Assembly: GCA_040793985.1 (NCBI GenBank)
Contig: JBFNJI010000014.1
Coordinates: 62,001-126,000 of the forward strand
Source: Thiodiazotropha sp040793985
Lineage (GTDB): Bacteria > Pseudomonadota > Gammaproteobacteria > Chromatiales > Chromatiaceae
Direction of reading: 5' to 3'
DNA: 64,000 bases
Below the pieces are notes generated by a model. That model had not been told where the DNA came from, did not search any database, and was given only the letters and a program-made list of their open reading frames with translations. The position numbers and the translations under genes are program-made. Positions 17,478 through 27,364 of this stretch are shown in pieces. Position 1 is the first letter of the stretch; each line of letters starts with the position of its first letter.

Positions 17478-18551
17478 CTACAAATTTTGAAAGGCGCCTA
17501 AATAAGCTCTACAGTCATCTTCATCTACCGTTTCCTGATCTACGCCTCTCTCAGCACAAAGCTCCAACAAAGACTGTGCTACCGGGTCTGAAACCGCCTG
17601 AAGGGATTGACCTTCTTTTCCTGTTGCTTTGGTATACGGATGTCCATAACCAGCCTTCAACCGGTTGATCATTGGCTGGTAAAGTGCACTTAAGCTGAGT
17701 TGTGGCAACTGTCTTTGCAGGCGATGAAATATATGCAGTCCAGCTGGATCTAGGTCACCCCAGAATGTAAGGTGCCGGTGGTTGATCAACTCCTTAAGTG
17801 AGGGTGGATTGCCATCTCGTATGACGGAAATCATCTTGCCACTCTCGATAATCGCTACTAACTGTGCACCATAGGCATCTCCCCCACGAGATAATCCGTA
17901 ACCGTAGGTCGTAACCCAGGCAACACCAGGCACCGATGCTTTGACTGCACACTCGAAAGCTTGGGGGTTTTCGACCAGAACCACCGTTTTCGGATCAGAA
18001 GGTCCAGCCGTCATAACGTATGCTGGAGCATCCAGAAAAAGTGTCGGATCTATACCGAATGCCTTGAGTGTTGTGCTCGGGAGTGCATCGAGCATTTTGC
18101 TACTGCCTACCAGATATCGGGCGCTAACTAAGTAACGGCTTTCCCCAACATGTTTTTGAATACAATCTCGTAACTTTATGAGCCCTTTTGCCACTGCAAC
18201 CTGATCGGCTTCACTCATATCGGAGAGGACATCAGCGGCGGGCATCAAGGTATTCGCATCTTCACTGCTGAGATGCGCAATCTGCATTGATTTGTTCCAA
18301 GCGATATTGGCTGGATTATCTGGAATATCCAGCACCAATGTAACCATCCCTTGTGGCCCCAAACGGGGATCCCAGTCTGTAGCTTTTATCTCGCCTTTCT
18401 CATGCAGCTCGGACAAGGCCTCACGAATATCCATTACAGGGATGGACAGCTTTTTTGCTAGCGACTCTGCCAATCCCGCACCCCGGACTCGGCTACTCTT
18501 GCTTTTTGCGAGGACAGTACGGATTTTAAGCAGATAATCAGGCGGTATCAT
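17478..18551 (-). CDS. jetD: Wadjet JetD, Toprim-type nuclease subunit
   Basis: The 357-residue protein has a winged-helix-rich N-terminal half and a C-terminal Toprim domain. The Toprim glutamate is in VLVENPQAFE and the paired aspartates in FWGDLDPAGL. JetD is the nuclease that cuts circular plasmid DNA after JetABC has extruded it. It is the last gene of jetABCD and overlaps jetC by 14 bases. Downstream is the RAQPRD gene of the transfer operon. Confidence 0.9.
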   Translation of the reverse strand: MIPPDYLLKIRTVLAKSKSSRVRGAGLAESLAKKLSIPVMDIREALSELHEKGEIKATDWDPRLGPQGMVTLVLDIPDNPANIAWNKSMQIAHLSSEDANTLMPAADVLSDMSEADQVAVAKGLIKLRDCIQKHVGESRYLVSARYLVGSSKMLDALPSTTLKAFGIDPTLFLDAPAYVMTAGPSDPKTVVLVENPQAFECAVKASVPGVAWVTTYGYGLSRGGDAYGAQLVAIIESGKMISVIRDGNPPSLKELINHRHLTFWGDLDPAGLHIFHRLQRQLPQLSLSALYQPMINRLKAGYGHPYTKATGKEGQSLQAVSDPVAQSLLELCAERGVDQETVDEDDCRAYLGAFQNL

Positions 18552-21500
18552 GGGCAGACCTTTTCAGGAGCTTAGCAAATGCCAGAGCTCCAGATTCATC
18601 AACACGATCAAAACTAACCCAACTCTGGTTGTCTTGAGTTTTACCCATTAGAAATACCGGAAACAGGTTGAAGTCGTGCTGGTACTTTGGATCATGCACA
18701 AGCCCGATCAGCTGGAAATGCCCACGAGTTACTGTGAGGCTGCTCATTACACTATGAATTAACTTAGGTTCGCTAAGATTGGAAAATAGACCATCTATGA
18801 TCATGATGGATTGTGCCTGCTTACGGACACGACTACGCGATAGGCTAGTAATGCGTTTACGCGCCTCTCGTTCGATTCGATATTGGGCAAGACGTAACAC
18901 CCACATCATAAGCAGCGCATTCTTCTGACCAGTGCTCAAGGCCTCACTGAATCGATGAGCTTTGCCGTCTGGGCGTATCTGATTGTTGGCATACTTTACC
19001 GAGACATCGCTAAATACCGAATGGTAAAGGGTTTCTCTAATACCCGACTGCAGATCAGACTGTGCTCTTGCCTGATCCACAAGGCGATTATCCTCTTCAT
19101 CTTCTTTACGCCGCCGCTCATACACATCAACCTCGTGTACGATTCTGTCGATGATCCCGATCATTTCTTCTCGAGAAGCGACCTTAGCATTCACTTCGAA
19201 ATGTGAAATCATTCCCTCGGGGTCTTTAGATGCTACCTTTCTAAGCGCTGTCAAATTATCGGAGGCTGCCTCCATGAGCAATGAAAGCCGTTCGGAAAAG
19301 TTGTTATTGACCGCTTTTTCGTCTGCAGAGAGTTTCTCTAGTTTGTCCTTTTCTTCGCTGAATAATCGCCAATAGTGGCTCGAGAACTGTTCTACCCATT
19401 TAGCACCATCAATACCATTAGCATTTCTTAGTCGATCACGCTCTACTTCAGCAAGACCTCTTATTTCAGCTACCTCGCACGTCTTCTTCTCGAAGTCGCG
19501 AATTAAGTCCTCCTTCTTCCGGTGCAGGTGTTTGATCTCATCGAGTATCGTATCGATGCTACTTTCTCCCGCTTTGGTTTCCATTTCCCCTGCGACATCA
19601 ATGACCTTGGTGTCTGCATTTTCGATTGCCTCACGTAAACGCCACGCAACATCGCCTAGCGGATGGTTTTCCATATCCACTTCTGTGATGCCGTTATCCT
19701 GATAATCACGGCTAACTGCCGCAGTGCGCCTATATTTGGTAATCAAAGCCATGGCGGCACGATCAATAGCACCGACACGCTCACGAAGTAGAGGGAGTTC
19801 TTCCTTCAACTCATCAATTCTTTCCTTGGCTTTTTTACGAAGTTCTTCTGCCTCACCGATTGTTTGACTGTTTTTCCTGATCTGCTCATCAATATCATCA
19901 CCACTTTCCAGTGTACGCTGATACTCCAGCCATCTTGCTGCACGTTCAAACAGCAGTTCGAATTTTGCCCGGCCTGATGCTTTGTTTTTCTCCTCTATCA
20001 AAGATTGTTTAGTTACTGCTGCACTGGCTAGAAAATCGGGTCCATCTAAATCCGTAAACCGAATTGCCTGTCTGATCGTCTGCTTAGTATCGTTAGGGTA
20101 TGCATTGGCAAGTGCGTTATTGAACTCTTGAGCACTTGCCCGGAGTTCCTCGATCAGTTCTCTGAATTTTTCACACTTGACTTTGGCTTCCTCATAGTCC
20201 TCACGGTCTTTCGCGAGTTTCTCTGACAGGGTATCCACTGCGACAGTTCCACCCTCCCTTGAGAAGTCCTCAGCAGCGCGGAGTGCATCCACCATCTCTT
20301 TAGTCAAAAGAGCTTCACAGTGACTGACAATCTCACCCAATTCAATGAATTGGGTGCGCAAACTTTCGACCCGTTCTGGATAGCCTGCATCCATTGCCTT
20401 TTTGGCGGCACGCGATGCTCTCACCAAATCACCCTCAGGATCGAACTTCTTCAGCTCACTGGTGATCGCTGAGATCTCGTTATCTAGAACACCAATCTTC
20501 TCATCTAGTTCTTCCTTTTCCCGCTCGACCAAACTCGGATCCAGGATACACTCGACTTGCCGGGTTATCCGACCGGCAATTAAGCCTGTACGCCCTACCA
20601 CTTCATGCACAGATAAATCACAACCCCGGGAAAAATCTGCCAGTGGCTTAGCTAGAAAGACAGGGACAGGCAACTCAGCCTGATCCAAACGTTCTACCGC
20701 ATGCAAAGCTTCGTCATTGATGTTGATGACTGGTGCAAATAGTAGGGAAGAAAACATGCCGAGGATGTCACGCCGCCTCTTCTCCGGCAGATCAAGCGAA
20801 AGAATAAAATTGTGCAAAATCTCATGTGGAATACCATCATCGATTAAGAAATCCAATGCCTTCTGAGCGACCCTGTCTGCCGCCACCGAATCTACATCCA
20901 GCGCCGCCCGCCTGCGAACAAGGTCATCACGCTTTTCATTACCCTCACTCTTTTTGATAGTAAGCTCTTCGCGCTTCAGATTCGTCTCATTTATCCACGA
21001 AGTCGGATCTGCGCCGGGAACCAACTCGTGAAAGACTGCAATCGCCTGTATGCCTCTTTCCGTCTCACTCAACTCGCTTTTGCAGTTCTGCAGATCTTGC
21101 TCCGCATTAGACAGCTCCTTTCGCCGTCGATCCTCCAGGCCTAAAGGGCTTTCATCTTCTTTTAATGAGTCGAGTATTGGCTTCGCCCTTAGTCTCAACT
21201 CGCGCAGTTCCTTTAATTTCTGTTCCTTGAGAACTACGCTTTTATCGAGTGTGTTGATCTTTTCCTGATTAATTGACCGAGCCTGTTCTGCATCTCTGAT
21301 TGACGCCTGATTTTTTTCATAGCTATCCCTGGCCGATTTTTCCCTCTCGCACAGTTGTTCATGCACTGCTTTTGGTTTTTCATCGCCGAATGTGTCTCTA
21401 TAAGCCTCCCATTCCGGAATGTACTCCTGCAATCGGGCATATTGCTGTTCAAAGCCGGATAACGACTGTTGTGCGTCTTCCCGTTCCTTGATCACTTTTT

Positions 21501-23049
21501 CACGTGTAGCAATAGGGTTTTGTAGCTCTTGTTCAGTAAACAGGTTTGAATCTTTAAGCTGATCGAGTGCGGCTTGATCTGCCTGAACTTGTTGCCGTGC
21601 GTCACTCAGTTTGAGTGATTCCTTCTGAAGTTCCTCTATGCGCTTCCCTTCCTCGTTAACTGTTTTGATAGCAAGGTCTTCATCAACCTGAGCCTCCATC
21701 AACTTATGCCGGTAGGGATTGGTGTCTGATTTATTATCGAACCAGGAAACCGCATCATCAAAAAGAGCAAGGACATCTTCATCGGTATGCTTGCGCAGCA
21801 GATCAGTAGCCTGTTGGATCGTATAAGTCTGGTTTCGATGCCCTCCTAATTGCTCGGTTGCGCGAGCAAGGTCGCAAGGGATTTCAATGAGTTGCGATAC
21901 TTTACGTCCCTCCCTACTGATTCTTCTTGCCTTCTCATTCACCCGTTTTGGTTCAATTCCAAGGACAACTGCGAGCCCCCGGTCGGTTATCCTTGGTCCA
22001 CTCTCCCCAGGGACCACAACAAGATGAGCAGCAACCTCACCAAGTTTACCGCTTGGAAGGGTTACTAGTGGTATGCCAGGAATCGGGCGCCTGCGTACCA
22101 AGTCATCTATAACGGCAATATCAAGCGCACAATCGCGTCGGCGATCCTTGTAGGCTGTCACAGCATCCCTGACAGCCGTGCCGAGTTCTGCCGCGTCGCG
22201 TAAATGCTGCATGGCAGTTTCCATCTCATCAACTTTCGTCTTTTGATCCGAGAGAAGGTGACGCGTCCGTACCATTTCTTGTATCTGGTGATACAGTGCC
22301 TGATCGATGTTACCGGATTCTTCTCCCCCGTCATCATCAAGAACATCGTGAAGCAACTCTGGTGCGAGGATTTCATAGAAGAACAACTCATCAAGCCGTC
22401 TTCCTTTTCTCACCTGTGCCAGCTTGAAAATTGGAGCGTCTTTATCTGACCCACCTTTCAGCTGGAATTCCGCCAGCCCCATCAGGGACTCCACCGGGAT
22501 ATGCTGCCCGATTTTCGATCGCCAGTTTTCTCGGGTTACACCCCACTCTAGTCCCTTGATTCTTTTCGCCTGTTCCCGAAAGACGTCGTTACGCGTAACA
22601 GTGAGCTTTCCATCATTGCGAGTACCAGGCGCCAGATCCTCTAGCTGGCCAGGATAGTAGTAGTAATCATTACTGTCGCTATCCTTGTTCATCGCCATGC
22701 CAAAAACCCAGGTTTCTCCAGAAACCTGCTCTCCAATAGCTGTAAACATGTCACTGGTTGTACCTCCATGAAGTGGCTCGATAAGTTCCACCTGGATGTG
22801 TGACCAATGGCCAACCTTTTGGGGAGCGGCATGTTCTTTTGCTCGTGAAAGCAAAGTAGGTTGTCGGGAAAGAAGTCCAATGACCGCATTAGCAGCGGTT
22901 GTCTTACCTCCACCATTGGCAAGATTCACAACGGCTGACTGACCAAGGAAGTTCAGTACCTCGTACCGAAAACGAGGATTCCAGCCAGTGCTGTCCTCTC
23001 CATCTGCATTTGAATAGTTGCATAACGCAATGCGATTAATCAGAGACAT
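18538..23049 (-). CDS. jetC: Wadjet JetC, SMC-like ATPase
   Basis: A 1503-residue SMC/MukB-like ATPase. The N-terminal Walker A is NGGGKTT (about residues 46-52). Two long coiled-coil arms (about 400-700 and 830-1300, rich in Glu/Lys/Leu) flank a central hinge-like region. The C-terminal head carries the ABC signature EALSTGQKNAL (about 1370) and Walker B IMIIDGLFSN (about 1420). At the Walker B position where a catalytic Glu is common, Gly follows the Asp, which may be normal for this subfamily. JetC is the loop-extruding motor that senses small circular DNA. The length is greater than the roughly 1100 residues I associate with type I JetC, favouring another Wadjet type (II or III). Confidence 0.9.
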   Translation of the reverse strand: MSLINRIALCNYSNADGEDSTGWNPRFRYEVLNFLGQSAVVNLANGGGKTTAANAVIGLLSRQPTLLSRAKEHAAPQKVGHWSHIQVELIEPLHGGTTSDMFTAIGEQVSGETWVFGMAMNKDSDSNDYYYYPGQLEDLAPGTRNDGKLTVTRNDVFREQAKRIKGLEWGVTRENWRSKIGQHIPVESLMGLAEFQLKGGSDKDAPIFKLAQVRKGRRLDELFFYEILAPELLHDVLDDDGGEESGNIDQALYHQIQEMVRTRHLLSDQKTKVDEMETAMQHLRDAAELGTAVRDAVTAYKDRRRDCALDIAVIDDLVRRRPIPGIPLVTLPSGKLGEVAAHLVVVPGESGPRITDRGLAVVLGIEPKRVNEKARRISREGRKVSQLIEIPCDLARATEQLGGHRNQTYTIQQATDLLRKHTDEDVLALFDDAVSWFDNKSDTNPYRHKLMEAQVDEDLAIKTVNEEGKRIEELQKESLKLSDARQQVQADQAALDQLKDSNLFTEQELQNPIATREKVIKEREDAQQSLSGFEQQYARLQEYIPEWEAYRDTFGDEKPKAVHEQLCEREKSARDSYEKNQASIRDAEQARSINQEKINTLDKSVVLKEQKLKELRELRLRAKPILDSLKEDESPLGLEDRRRKELSNAEQDLQNCKSELSETERGIQAIAVFHELVPGADPTSWINETNLKREELTIKKSEGNEKRDDLVRRRAALDVDSVAADRVAQKALDFLIDDGIPHEILHNFILSLDLPEKRRRDILGMFSSLLFAPVININDEALHAVERLDQAELPVPVFLAKPLADFSRGCDLSVHEVVGRTGLIAGRITRQVECILDPSLVEREKEELDEKIGVLDNEISAITSELKKFDPEGDLVRASRAAKKAMDAGYPERVESLRTQFIELGEIVSHCEALLTKEMVDALRAAEDFSREGGTVAVDTLSEKLAKDREDYEEAKVKCEKFRELIEELRASAQEFNNALANAYPNDTKQTIRQAIRFTDLDGPDFLASAAVTKQSLIEEKNKASGRAKFELLFERAARWLEYQRTLESGDDIDEQIRKNSQTIGEAEELRKKAKERIDELKEELPLLRERVGAIDRAAMALITKYRRTAAVSRDYQDNGITEVDMENHPLGDVAWRLREAIENADTKVIDVAGEMETKAGESSIDTILDEIKHLHRKKEDLIRDFEKKTCEVAEIRGLAEVERDRLRNANGIDGAKWVEQFSSHYWRLFSEEKDKLEKLSADEKAVNNNFSERLSLLMEAASDNLTALRKVASKDPEGMISHFEVNAKVASREEMIGIIDRIVHEVDVYERRRKEDEEDNRLVDQARAQSDLQSGIRETLYHSVFSDVSVKYANNQIRPDGKAHRFSEALSTGQKNALLMMWVLRLAQYRIEREARKRITSLSRSRVRKQAQSIMIIDGLFSNLSEPKLIHSVMSSLTVTRGHFQLIGLVHDPKYQHDFNLFPVFLMGKTQDNQSWVSFDRVDESGALAFAKLLKRSAHDTA

Positions 23050-23848
23050 GCGCCGAGCCCTCCCTGTTTTCCTCCGGTGAGTCGGCCATCAGTATGTTGG
23101 TAACATTTTCCAGACCATCCACGCCGCCTTCTTCGATGTGCAGGTAGTGTTGAAGAGTGCGGCCATAACTTTCTGAGAATTCAGCCGCGCCCAACAAAGT
23201 CTGCTGATAAGTGTCACTGTCAATGCTAACGATCAATGCCGCATCCCGCATAAGATCGAGGAAGGAATTGACACGCCGATCTACTTCTCCTCCCTTGGCT
23301 GCATCCAGGATCGCAAATACGGTCTCCTCAGCACCTTTGTCCACCCCAATCCGTCGTACTTGTTCAAGATGGCTCACCACTGCCTCAACCAGTTGAGTCT
23401 TAGTAAACACAGCATCTTGATATTTGGATACCTCGGCCACACCACGCCCCAAACGGGTATATATAAGGGCGAGATACATTAGCCAGACATGCAGAAACCA
23501 AGTGCTTGTAGTTAGACGCGACTCGTTTTCTCGAAGAGCCATCATTTGGTGTAATCGATCTACCCCCATGTAGGGCGCCACAACACCAGTTGGGTTGCGC
23601 ATCATGAGCCAAATGCGCCCACCAGGAGCGATTCCCTTGAAGTCGGTATCCCGATACTCACGCAGCTGTAGTCCGTGTCCATCAAGAAACTGCTGGAATG
23701 ATTCAAAAGCCTCAGGACTACACGACTGTAGAATGGCGGCGATATCTCCTTCACCAGGGCGATGCCTTTTTTGGTCTCCAGATTTGCTTTCAACGTAACG
23801 GTACTTCAGCAGATAGGCAAAGACCTGCCCCATCTCAATCATATTCAT
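23036..23848 (-). CDS. jetB: Wadjet JetB, kite-like (MukE-like) subunit
   Basis: A 270-residue, mostly helical protein placed between the kleisin-like and SMC-like genes, as in MukFEB and MksFEB. It has no catalytic motif. It would bridge JetA and JetC in the loop-extrusion complex. It overlaps jetA by 4 bases (ATGA) and jetC by 14 bases. Identification rests on gene order, size and the neighbours more than on a motif. Confidence 0.85.
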   Translation of the reverse strand: MNMIEMGQVFAYLLKYRYVESKSGDQKRHRPGEGDIAAILQSCSPEAFESFQQFLDGHGLQLREYRDTDFKGIAPGGRIWLMMRNPTGVVAPYMGVDRLHQMMALRENESRLTTSTWFLHVWLMYLALIYTRLGRGVAEVSKYQDAVFTKTQLVEAVVSHLEQVRRIGVDKGAEETVFAILDAAKGGEVDRRVNSFLDLMRDAALIVSIDSDTYQQTLLGAAEFSESYGRTLQHYLHIEEGGVDGLENVTNILMADSPEENREGSAHVSD

Positions 23849-25230
23849 CCTTCTCCCTCCCTTGGTACCGCTTCCAGTATCAGTTCATCACCCCACAACT
23901 GCCCACCATCGGGTAACTTCATGTTGAGCCCATTGTTTTTGAACCCCACCCGAAGAACTACATCGTCCATCTGCAACCAGTCGGGGGAAACATATACGCC
24001 AACCAACTCGGACAGGGCTAACTGATTGTTGATTTCAACCAGGCCTTCAGAGATCGCCTTGGTGAGGCTAACCGATTGTCCGGAACGGAGAGTTTCTCGA
24101 ATAAGAGGTCCGTAAGTGGTAAGAAAATCGACAAGGATAGTCTGTGACTCACTGTCTAAAACGGCCTCATCAAAAGTCAGATCAGTAAAAGTGCGCGTAT
24201 CGTTGGTAGGCGGCAGGATACCTAGCAAATCGCTAGCATCTGGCAAGATGCTCGTCGGTGCCCAAGGCCCCAATGACATTATCGCGCTGGCCAGTTCGTT
24301 CTCATTTGGAGGTGAAAATACCAGCTGTATAGCAACCCTAGTAAAATCGACATTTCCCACGACCTCTCGTTCAGCAGACACCAACTCGCCGATCATGCTG
24401 CGCATATGACCTGATAGGCTATTGACGGACCGGACAGTATCCCTAAGCCGTTCGCGAAATGCGGCTTCGCTGGGTGCGGACGGCCCAAATTCTTCGGCCC
24501 AAGCTGAGAAAGACTCTTTGACGCCTGTCGTATTGAAAAGAACCAAGGCCTGTTCGGCTGTCTTGTCTACTGACTGTATTGCATCCAGATAGGCATCTTT
24601 CTGCTTGTTGTAGGCTTCGCGTGTTTCTAGGCTGACCGGTTGCTCAAGAAGGCGTGTCAATTCCTGAGAGAATCCTCGTACCTCCTGATTAACAGCATCT
24701 GCCTGGTTAAGCGCCGACAAAAAATCACCTTGATGGAGGGCGAGGATAATCTTCATGGCATCGTACTGGGAGTAGAGAACCCCCTGTACTCCTTTAGCGA
24801 GCTTAACGGCAATACGTCCTTGTCGGGTGAGCCGGCATTTATTCAATGTCTTGTATCGGGGTCGCTCAACAAGCGCAGTTGCCTTTGTTGAAGAGGTTCC
24901 AGCAACATCCCCGACATCGTTTACGCTGATCGTCGTGAGCCTTGTCGGTGTGCTGAGCAAATTCACTACCCAACGGACATCATCCTCAGTGACATTGTGC
25001 CGGTCGGACATCTCGCACAAAAACTCATCGAGCGGAACCCAGCTTTCATTGGTCGCTGCTTCGTATTCATTAAGATACTCAAGAAGTTCAGTGGCCATAT
25101 TGAGCCACAAACCATCCATGCGCCCCGCTCGGTCCTCGTTGACAACGGGAGTCGCTGCACCCGGGCTATGGCCACTGTCATGCGCATCCAAAAGTCTTAC
25201 CGACAATCCCAGTAACTGCTCCCAATCCAT
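23845..25230 (-). CDS. jetA: Wadjet JetA, kleisin (MukF-like) subunit
   Basis: A 461-residue protein with a winged-helix-like N-terminal domain, a helical middle (about 150-300) and a C-terminal winged-helix part, the layout of MukF/MksF kleisins. It is the first gene of jetABCD. I cannot fit it to the DUF3375 pattern of type I JetA with confidence, so type II or III is more likely. Expression is probably controlled from the region divergent to the WYL regulator. Confidence 0.85.
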   Translation of the reverse strand: MDWEQLLGLSVRLLDAHDSGHSPGAATPVVNEDRAGRMDGLWLNMATELLEYLNEYEAATNESWVPLDEFLCEMSDRHNVTEDDVRWVVNLLSTPTRLTTISVNDVGDVAGTSSTKATALVERPRYKTLNKCRLTRQGRIAVKLAKGVQGVLYSQYDAMKIILALHQGDFLSALNQADAVNQEVRGFSQELTRLLEQPVSLETREAYNKQKDAYLDAIQSVDKTAEQALVLFNTTGVKESFSAWAEEFGPSAPSEAAFRERLRDTVRSVNSLSGHMRSMIGELVSAEREVVGNVDFTRVAIQLVFSPPNENELASAIMSLGPWAPTSILPDASDLLGILPPTNDTRTFTDLTFDEAVLDSESQTILVDFLTTYGPLIRETLRSGQSVSLTKAISEGLVEINNQLALSELVGVYVSPDWLQMDDVVLRVGFKNNGLNMKLPDGGQLWGDELILEAVPREGEG

Positions 25231-25329
25231 GCTCTTTAGGGCAAATCCCCCCCGGTCTGATTATTCAATAATGCAAGTATATGTATAGTTACTTTACATG
25301 TAAACTTTCTTTACGTATTATCTTTCAAA
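25231..25329. promoter_or_regulatory. divergent jet / WYL-regulator control region
   Basis: These 99 bases separate jetA from the divergent WYL gene. They contain a perfect 12-base palindrome TTTACATGTAAA (25293-25304), flanked by related TTAC steps (TTACTTTAC and CTTTACG). AT-rich sequence around 25262-25290 could form the jetA promoter. The palindrome is a likely operator of the WYL protein. Confidence 0.55.
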
Positions 25330-26157
25330 ATGAACCAGATCCAAGGGCACGTTATGGGTGAAATATCCTGGTATCAAAAAGCTCGCCTACGCACTATCGA
25401 GACCCTCGCCTTCTGGAGGGGCAGGATCAATTCCCGCGACCTGACCGAAAGGTTCGGTATATCCAGGGTCGTGGCGCTGGGCGATATTCACAGGTACATG
25501 GAACAGGCGCCGGGCAATCTGATCTACCGCAAAAGTGATAAAGCCTATTTTGCGACCAGCATTTTCAAGAATCAGTTCACGTCTGGCGTTATTGACGAAT
25601 GGATGACGCTGGATGCATCTCTTTGCGAATACGTCGACAAGCCACAATTTGAAATCAAGCCTGAATTTGCGCGACCACTGATCCAAGCAATACACAAAGG
25701 TACTGGTGTCATAGTTGCGTACCGCTCTATGGAACACCCTGATGGGACAGAAAGGTCGCTTTTCCCTCACACGCTGGTCTACTCAGGATTTCGTTGGCAT
25801 ATACGTGCCTGGTGTTGTGTGAGGAAGGACTTTCGGGACTTCAATCTTTCCCGTGTCTCAGGCGTAACAGCGCTGAACGAAGCGCCTCCGCCAGAGGCTG
25901 CACCAGATCAAGATGAATTATGGAACATGGTGGTGGATATTCACTTCATGGCAAATCCTGGCATGAACGAACACGAACGATCGCTCATTGAAGCCGAGTT
26001 CGGCATGGTGAATGGGCTGCTAAAGGTGAATACGCGAGCAGCTCTCGTCATGTACACATTGCAGGCCTATCAAGTAGATCCTGACCAGGAACAGGCCGTC
26101 TATAAACAACGCCTTGTATTGGCAAATCCCGATAATATCGCTCCTTTCCTCTGGTGA
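25330..26157 (+). CDS. WYL-domain transcriptional regulator, BrxR/CapW-like
   Basis: A 275-residue protein with an N-terminal winged helix (about 15-70; INSRDLTERFGISRVVALGD), a WYL domain (about 115-200; IVAYRSMEHPDG, then RWHIRAWC) and a C-terminal extension. WYL regulators of this layout, BrxR and CapW, are divergently placed repressors of phage-defence operons. This one is divergent from jetABCD and most likely represses it until a nucleic-acid-type ligand is sensed. Autoregulation through the palindrome at 25293-25304 is likely. Confidence 0.88.
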   Translation: MNQIQGHVMGEISWYQKARLRTIETLAFWRGRINSRDLTERFGISRVVALGDIHRYMEQAPGNLIYRKSDKAYFATSIFKNQFTSGVIDEWMTLDASLCEYVDKPQFEIKPEFARPLIQAIHKGTGVIVAYRSMEHPDGTERSLFPHTLVYSGFRWHIRAWCCVRKDFRDFNLSRVSGVTALNEAPPPEAAPDQDELWNMVVDIHFMANPGMNEHERSLIEAEFGMVNGLLKVNTRAALVMYTLQAYQVDPDQEQAVYKQRLVLANPDNIAPFLW

Positions 26158-26237
26158 TTCTGGGTAACCGAAAGCATCCGAAAACCGGTTGATCGCGGAC
26201 AATACGTCGATACCTCCTCGTGAAGAGACCAACGGGA

Positions 26238-26714
26238 TCAAAGGTATTTCTTGAAGGTACTCGCTGTGACCGCCACCGTCAGCGCGAACAACGATGCAAA
26301 CGGCAATATGACGAAGGTCGGATGCAGACTGAACGGCAAGGCAAGATAGGTCACCCAGGTCAGAACAACCAAAGGTAGTGCCGCCTTCTTCGCATAGTGG
26401 TAGACGAACGAACTCTCCCTCCCCCCTCCCCATCTCCGCAGATCTCGCTGCACCAGCCCATCGACGAGCGCAACTAGGCTAAACACCAGGAAGACCGGCA
26501 TCGCCAGTGTCAAAATAGCAAGGCGCACTGAGAACACCTGGGTCACTTGCATGGCCGCGATCACAAACTCAGAGAGCGGATGGGTAAATTCTATGCTGCG
26601 CCGGGCCCCACGACGTCAGTAATGTCGAACGCATGAAGGGACCACGGGGCTCATCGAACAAGTAGTGGTACGCCCCATCGGCCACTACTGCAAACACGAT
26701 CGCCCATGCCACTA
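26238..26714 (-). pseudogene. decayed second copy of TIGR03747 ICE membrane protein
   Basis: The last 104 codons of an open frame match the C-terminus of the intact TIGR03747 protein at 28091-28825 almost residue for residue (for example DLRRWGGGRESSFVYHYAKK and the shared end ASTFKKYL). Further upstream (26580-26710) the homology continues in a different frame (ADGAYHYLFDEP against ADNSYHYLFEVT), so the copy is frameshifted and lacks its start. The nucleotide sequence differs at many third positions, so it came from a related ICE and not from a fresh tandem duplication. An identical 39-base stretch (26523-26561) lies in both copies. Confidence 0.85.
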
Positions 26715-27263
26715 TATGATTATATAGGCCACTTCATTCAGTATTCGTCCCGACATACTTTTGACTTCCCCCGTTCGGAATATAGAACCATCTAACTTCT
26801 CTGCGATTTTTCTGCTGGCAATGTTGTCTTTATCGCATGGATACACCATATGCTTAAAGATAACGTTTTCCCTTGCCCAATCTGCAAGTACTTTAATTGC
26901 TTCCTGCCCATACTTGTGTCCATGTGCATTCTTTTTAAGCCATATCCCGAGAATAGGCTCATCGCTATTTAATTTCCCGTGCAATCCACATACACCCAAA
27001 AACTCACCGTCAGTCTTTTTCAAAATAGCCAAGGTTAAATCGATATTCTTATACATATTGCTGATACTGGACTGAATAAAATCATCGATCTGTTCAATCT
27101 TCGTCGGAGTAGCGGGAACCATGTAGCGGGTTATTTCATCAGTAAATTCTTGAAATATGATTTCCGAATATTCAGCTGAGATAGGTACCAGCTTAACCCG
27201 GCTGCCTAATATCATGACGGAGTTAAAATCCAATGGATTTTTAGTTTTCACAATTCTTCCCAA
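26712..27263 (-). CDS. GNAT-family N-acetyltransferase
   Basis: A 183-residue protein with the RimJ/RimL-like pattern: LTLAILKKTDGEFLGVCGLH, then the acetyl-CoA site region GIWLKKNAHGHKYGQEAIKV and the C-terminal KDNIASRKIAEKLDG. Such enzymes acetylate protein N-termini or small molecules; the substrate is not evident. It is AT-rich compared with the transfer genes. It lies with the GrpB gene between the decayed and intact copies of TIGR03747. Confidence 0.85.
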   Translation of the reverse strand: MGRIVKTKNPLDFNSVMILGSRVKLVPISAEYSEIIFQEFTDEITRYMVPATPTKIEQIDDFIQSSISNMYKNIDLTLAILKKTDGEFLGVCGLHGKLNSDEPILGIWLKKNAHGHKYGQEAIKVLADWARENVIFKHMVYPCDKDNIASRKIAEKLDGSIFRTGEVKSMSGRILNEVAYIII

Positions 27264-27279
27264 TTCTAAATTCTAATGC

Positions 27280-27363
27280 CTGCAATTAGGTGTAGTTGGC
27301 CCACGCAACAGGGCAGACACCACTTCCAACGCATCGTTGGCCGGGACGACGCTAGTGCCCGCC
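27280..27363 (-). repeat. structured intergenic element between GrpB and GNAT genes, attC-like in part
   Basis: On the minus strand this GC-rich 84-base element follows the GrpB stop. It holds a perfect dyad CCAACG-atg-CGTTGG (27326-27340) and a second GGCCAAC at 27294-27300. The GGCCAAC-x5-GTTGG order resembles one end of an integron attC site. The far end does not show the expected GTTRRRY box, so a cassette origin is only a possibility. Confidence 0.3.
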
Positions 27364-27364
27364 A

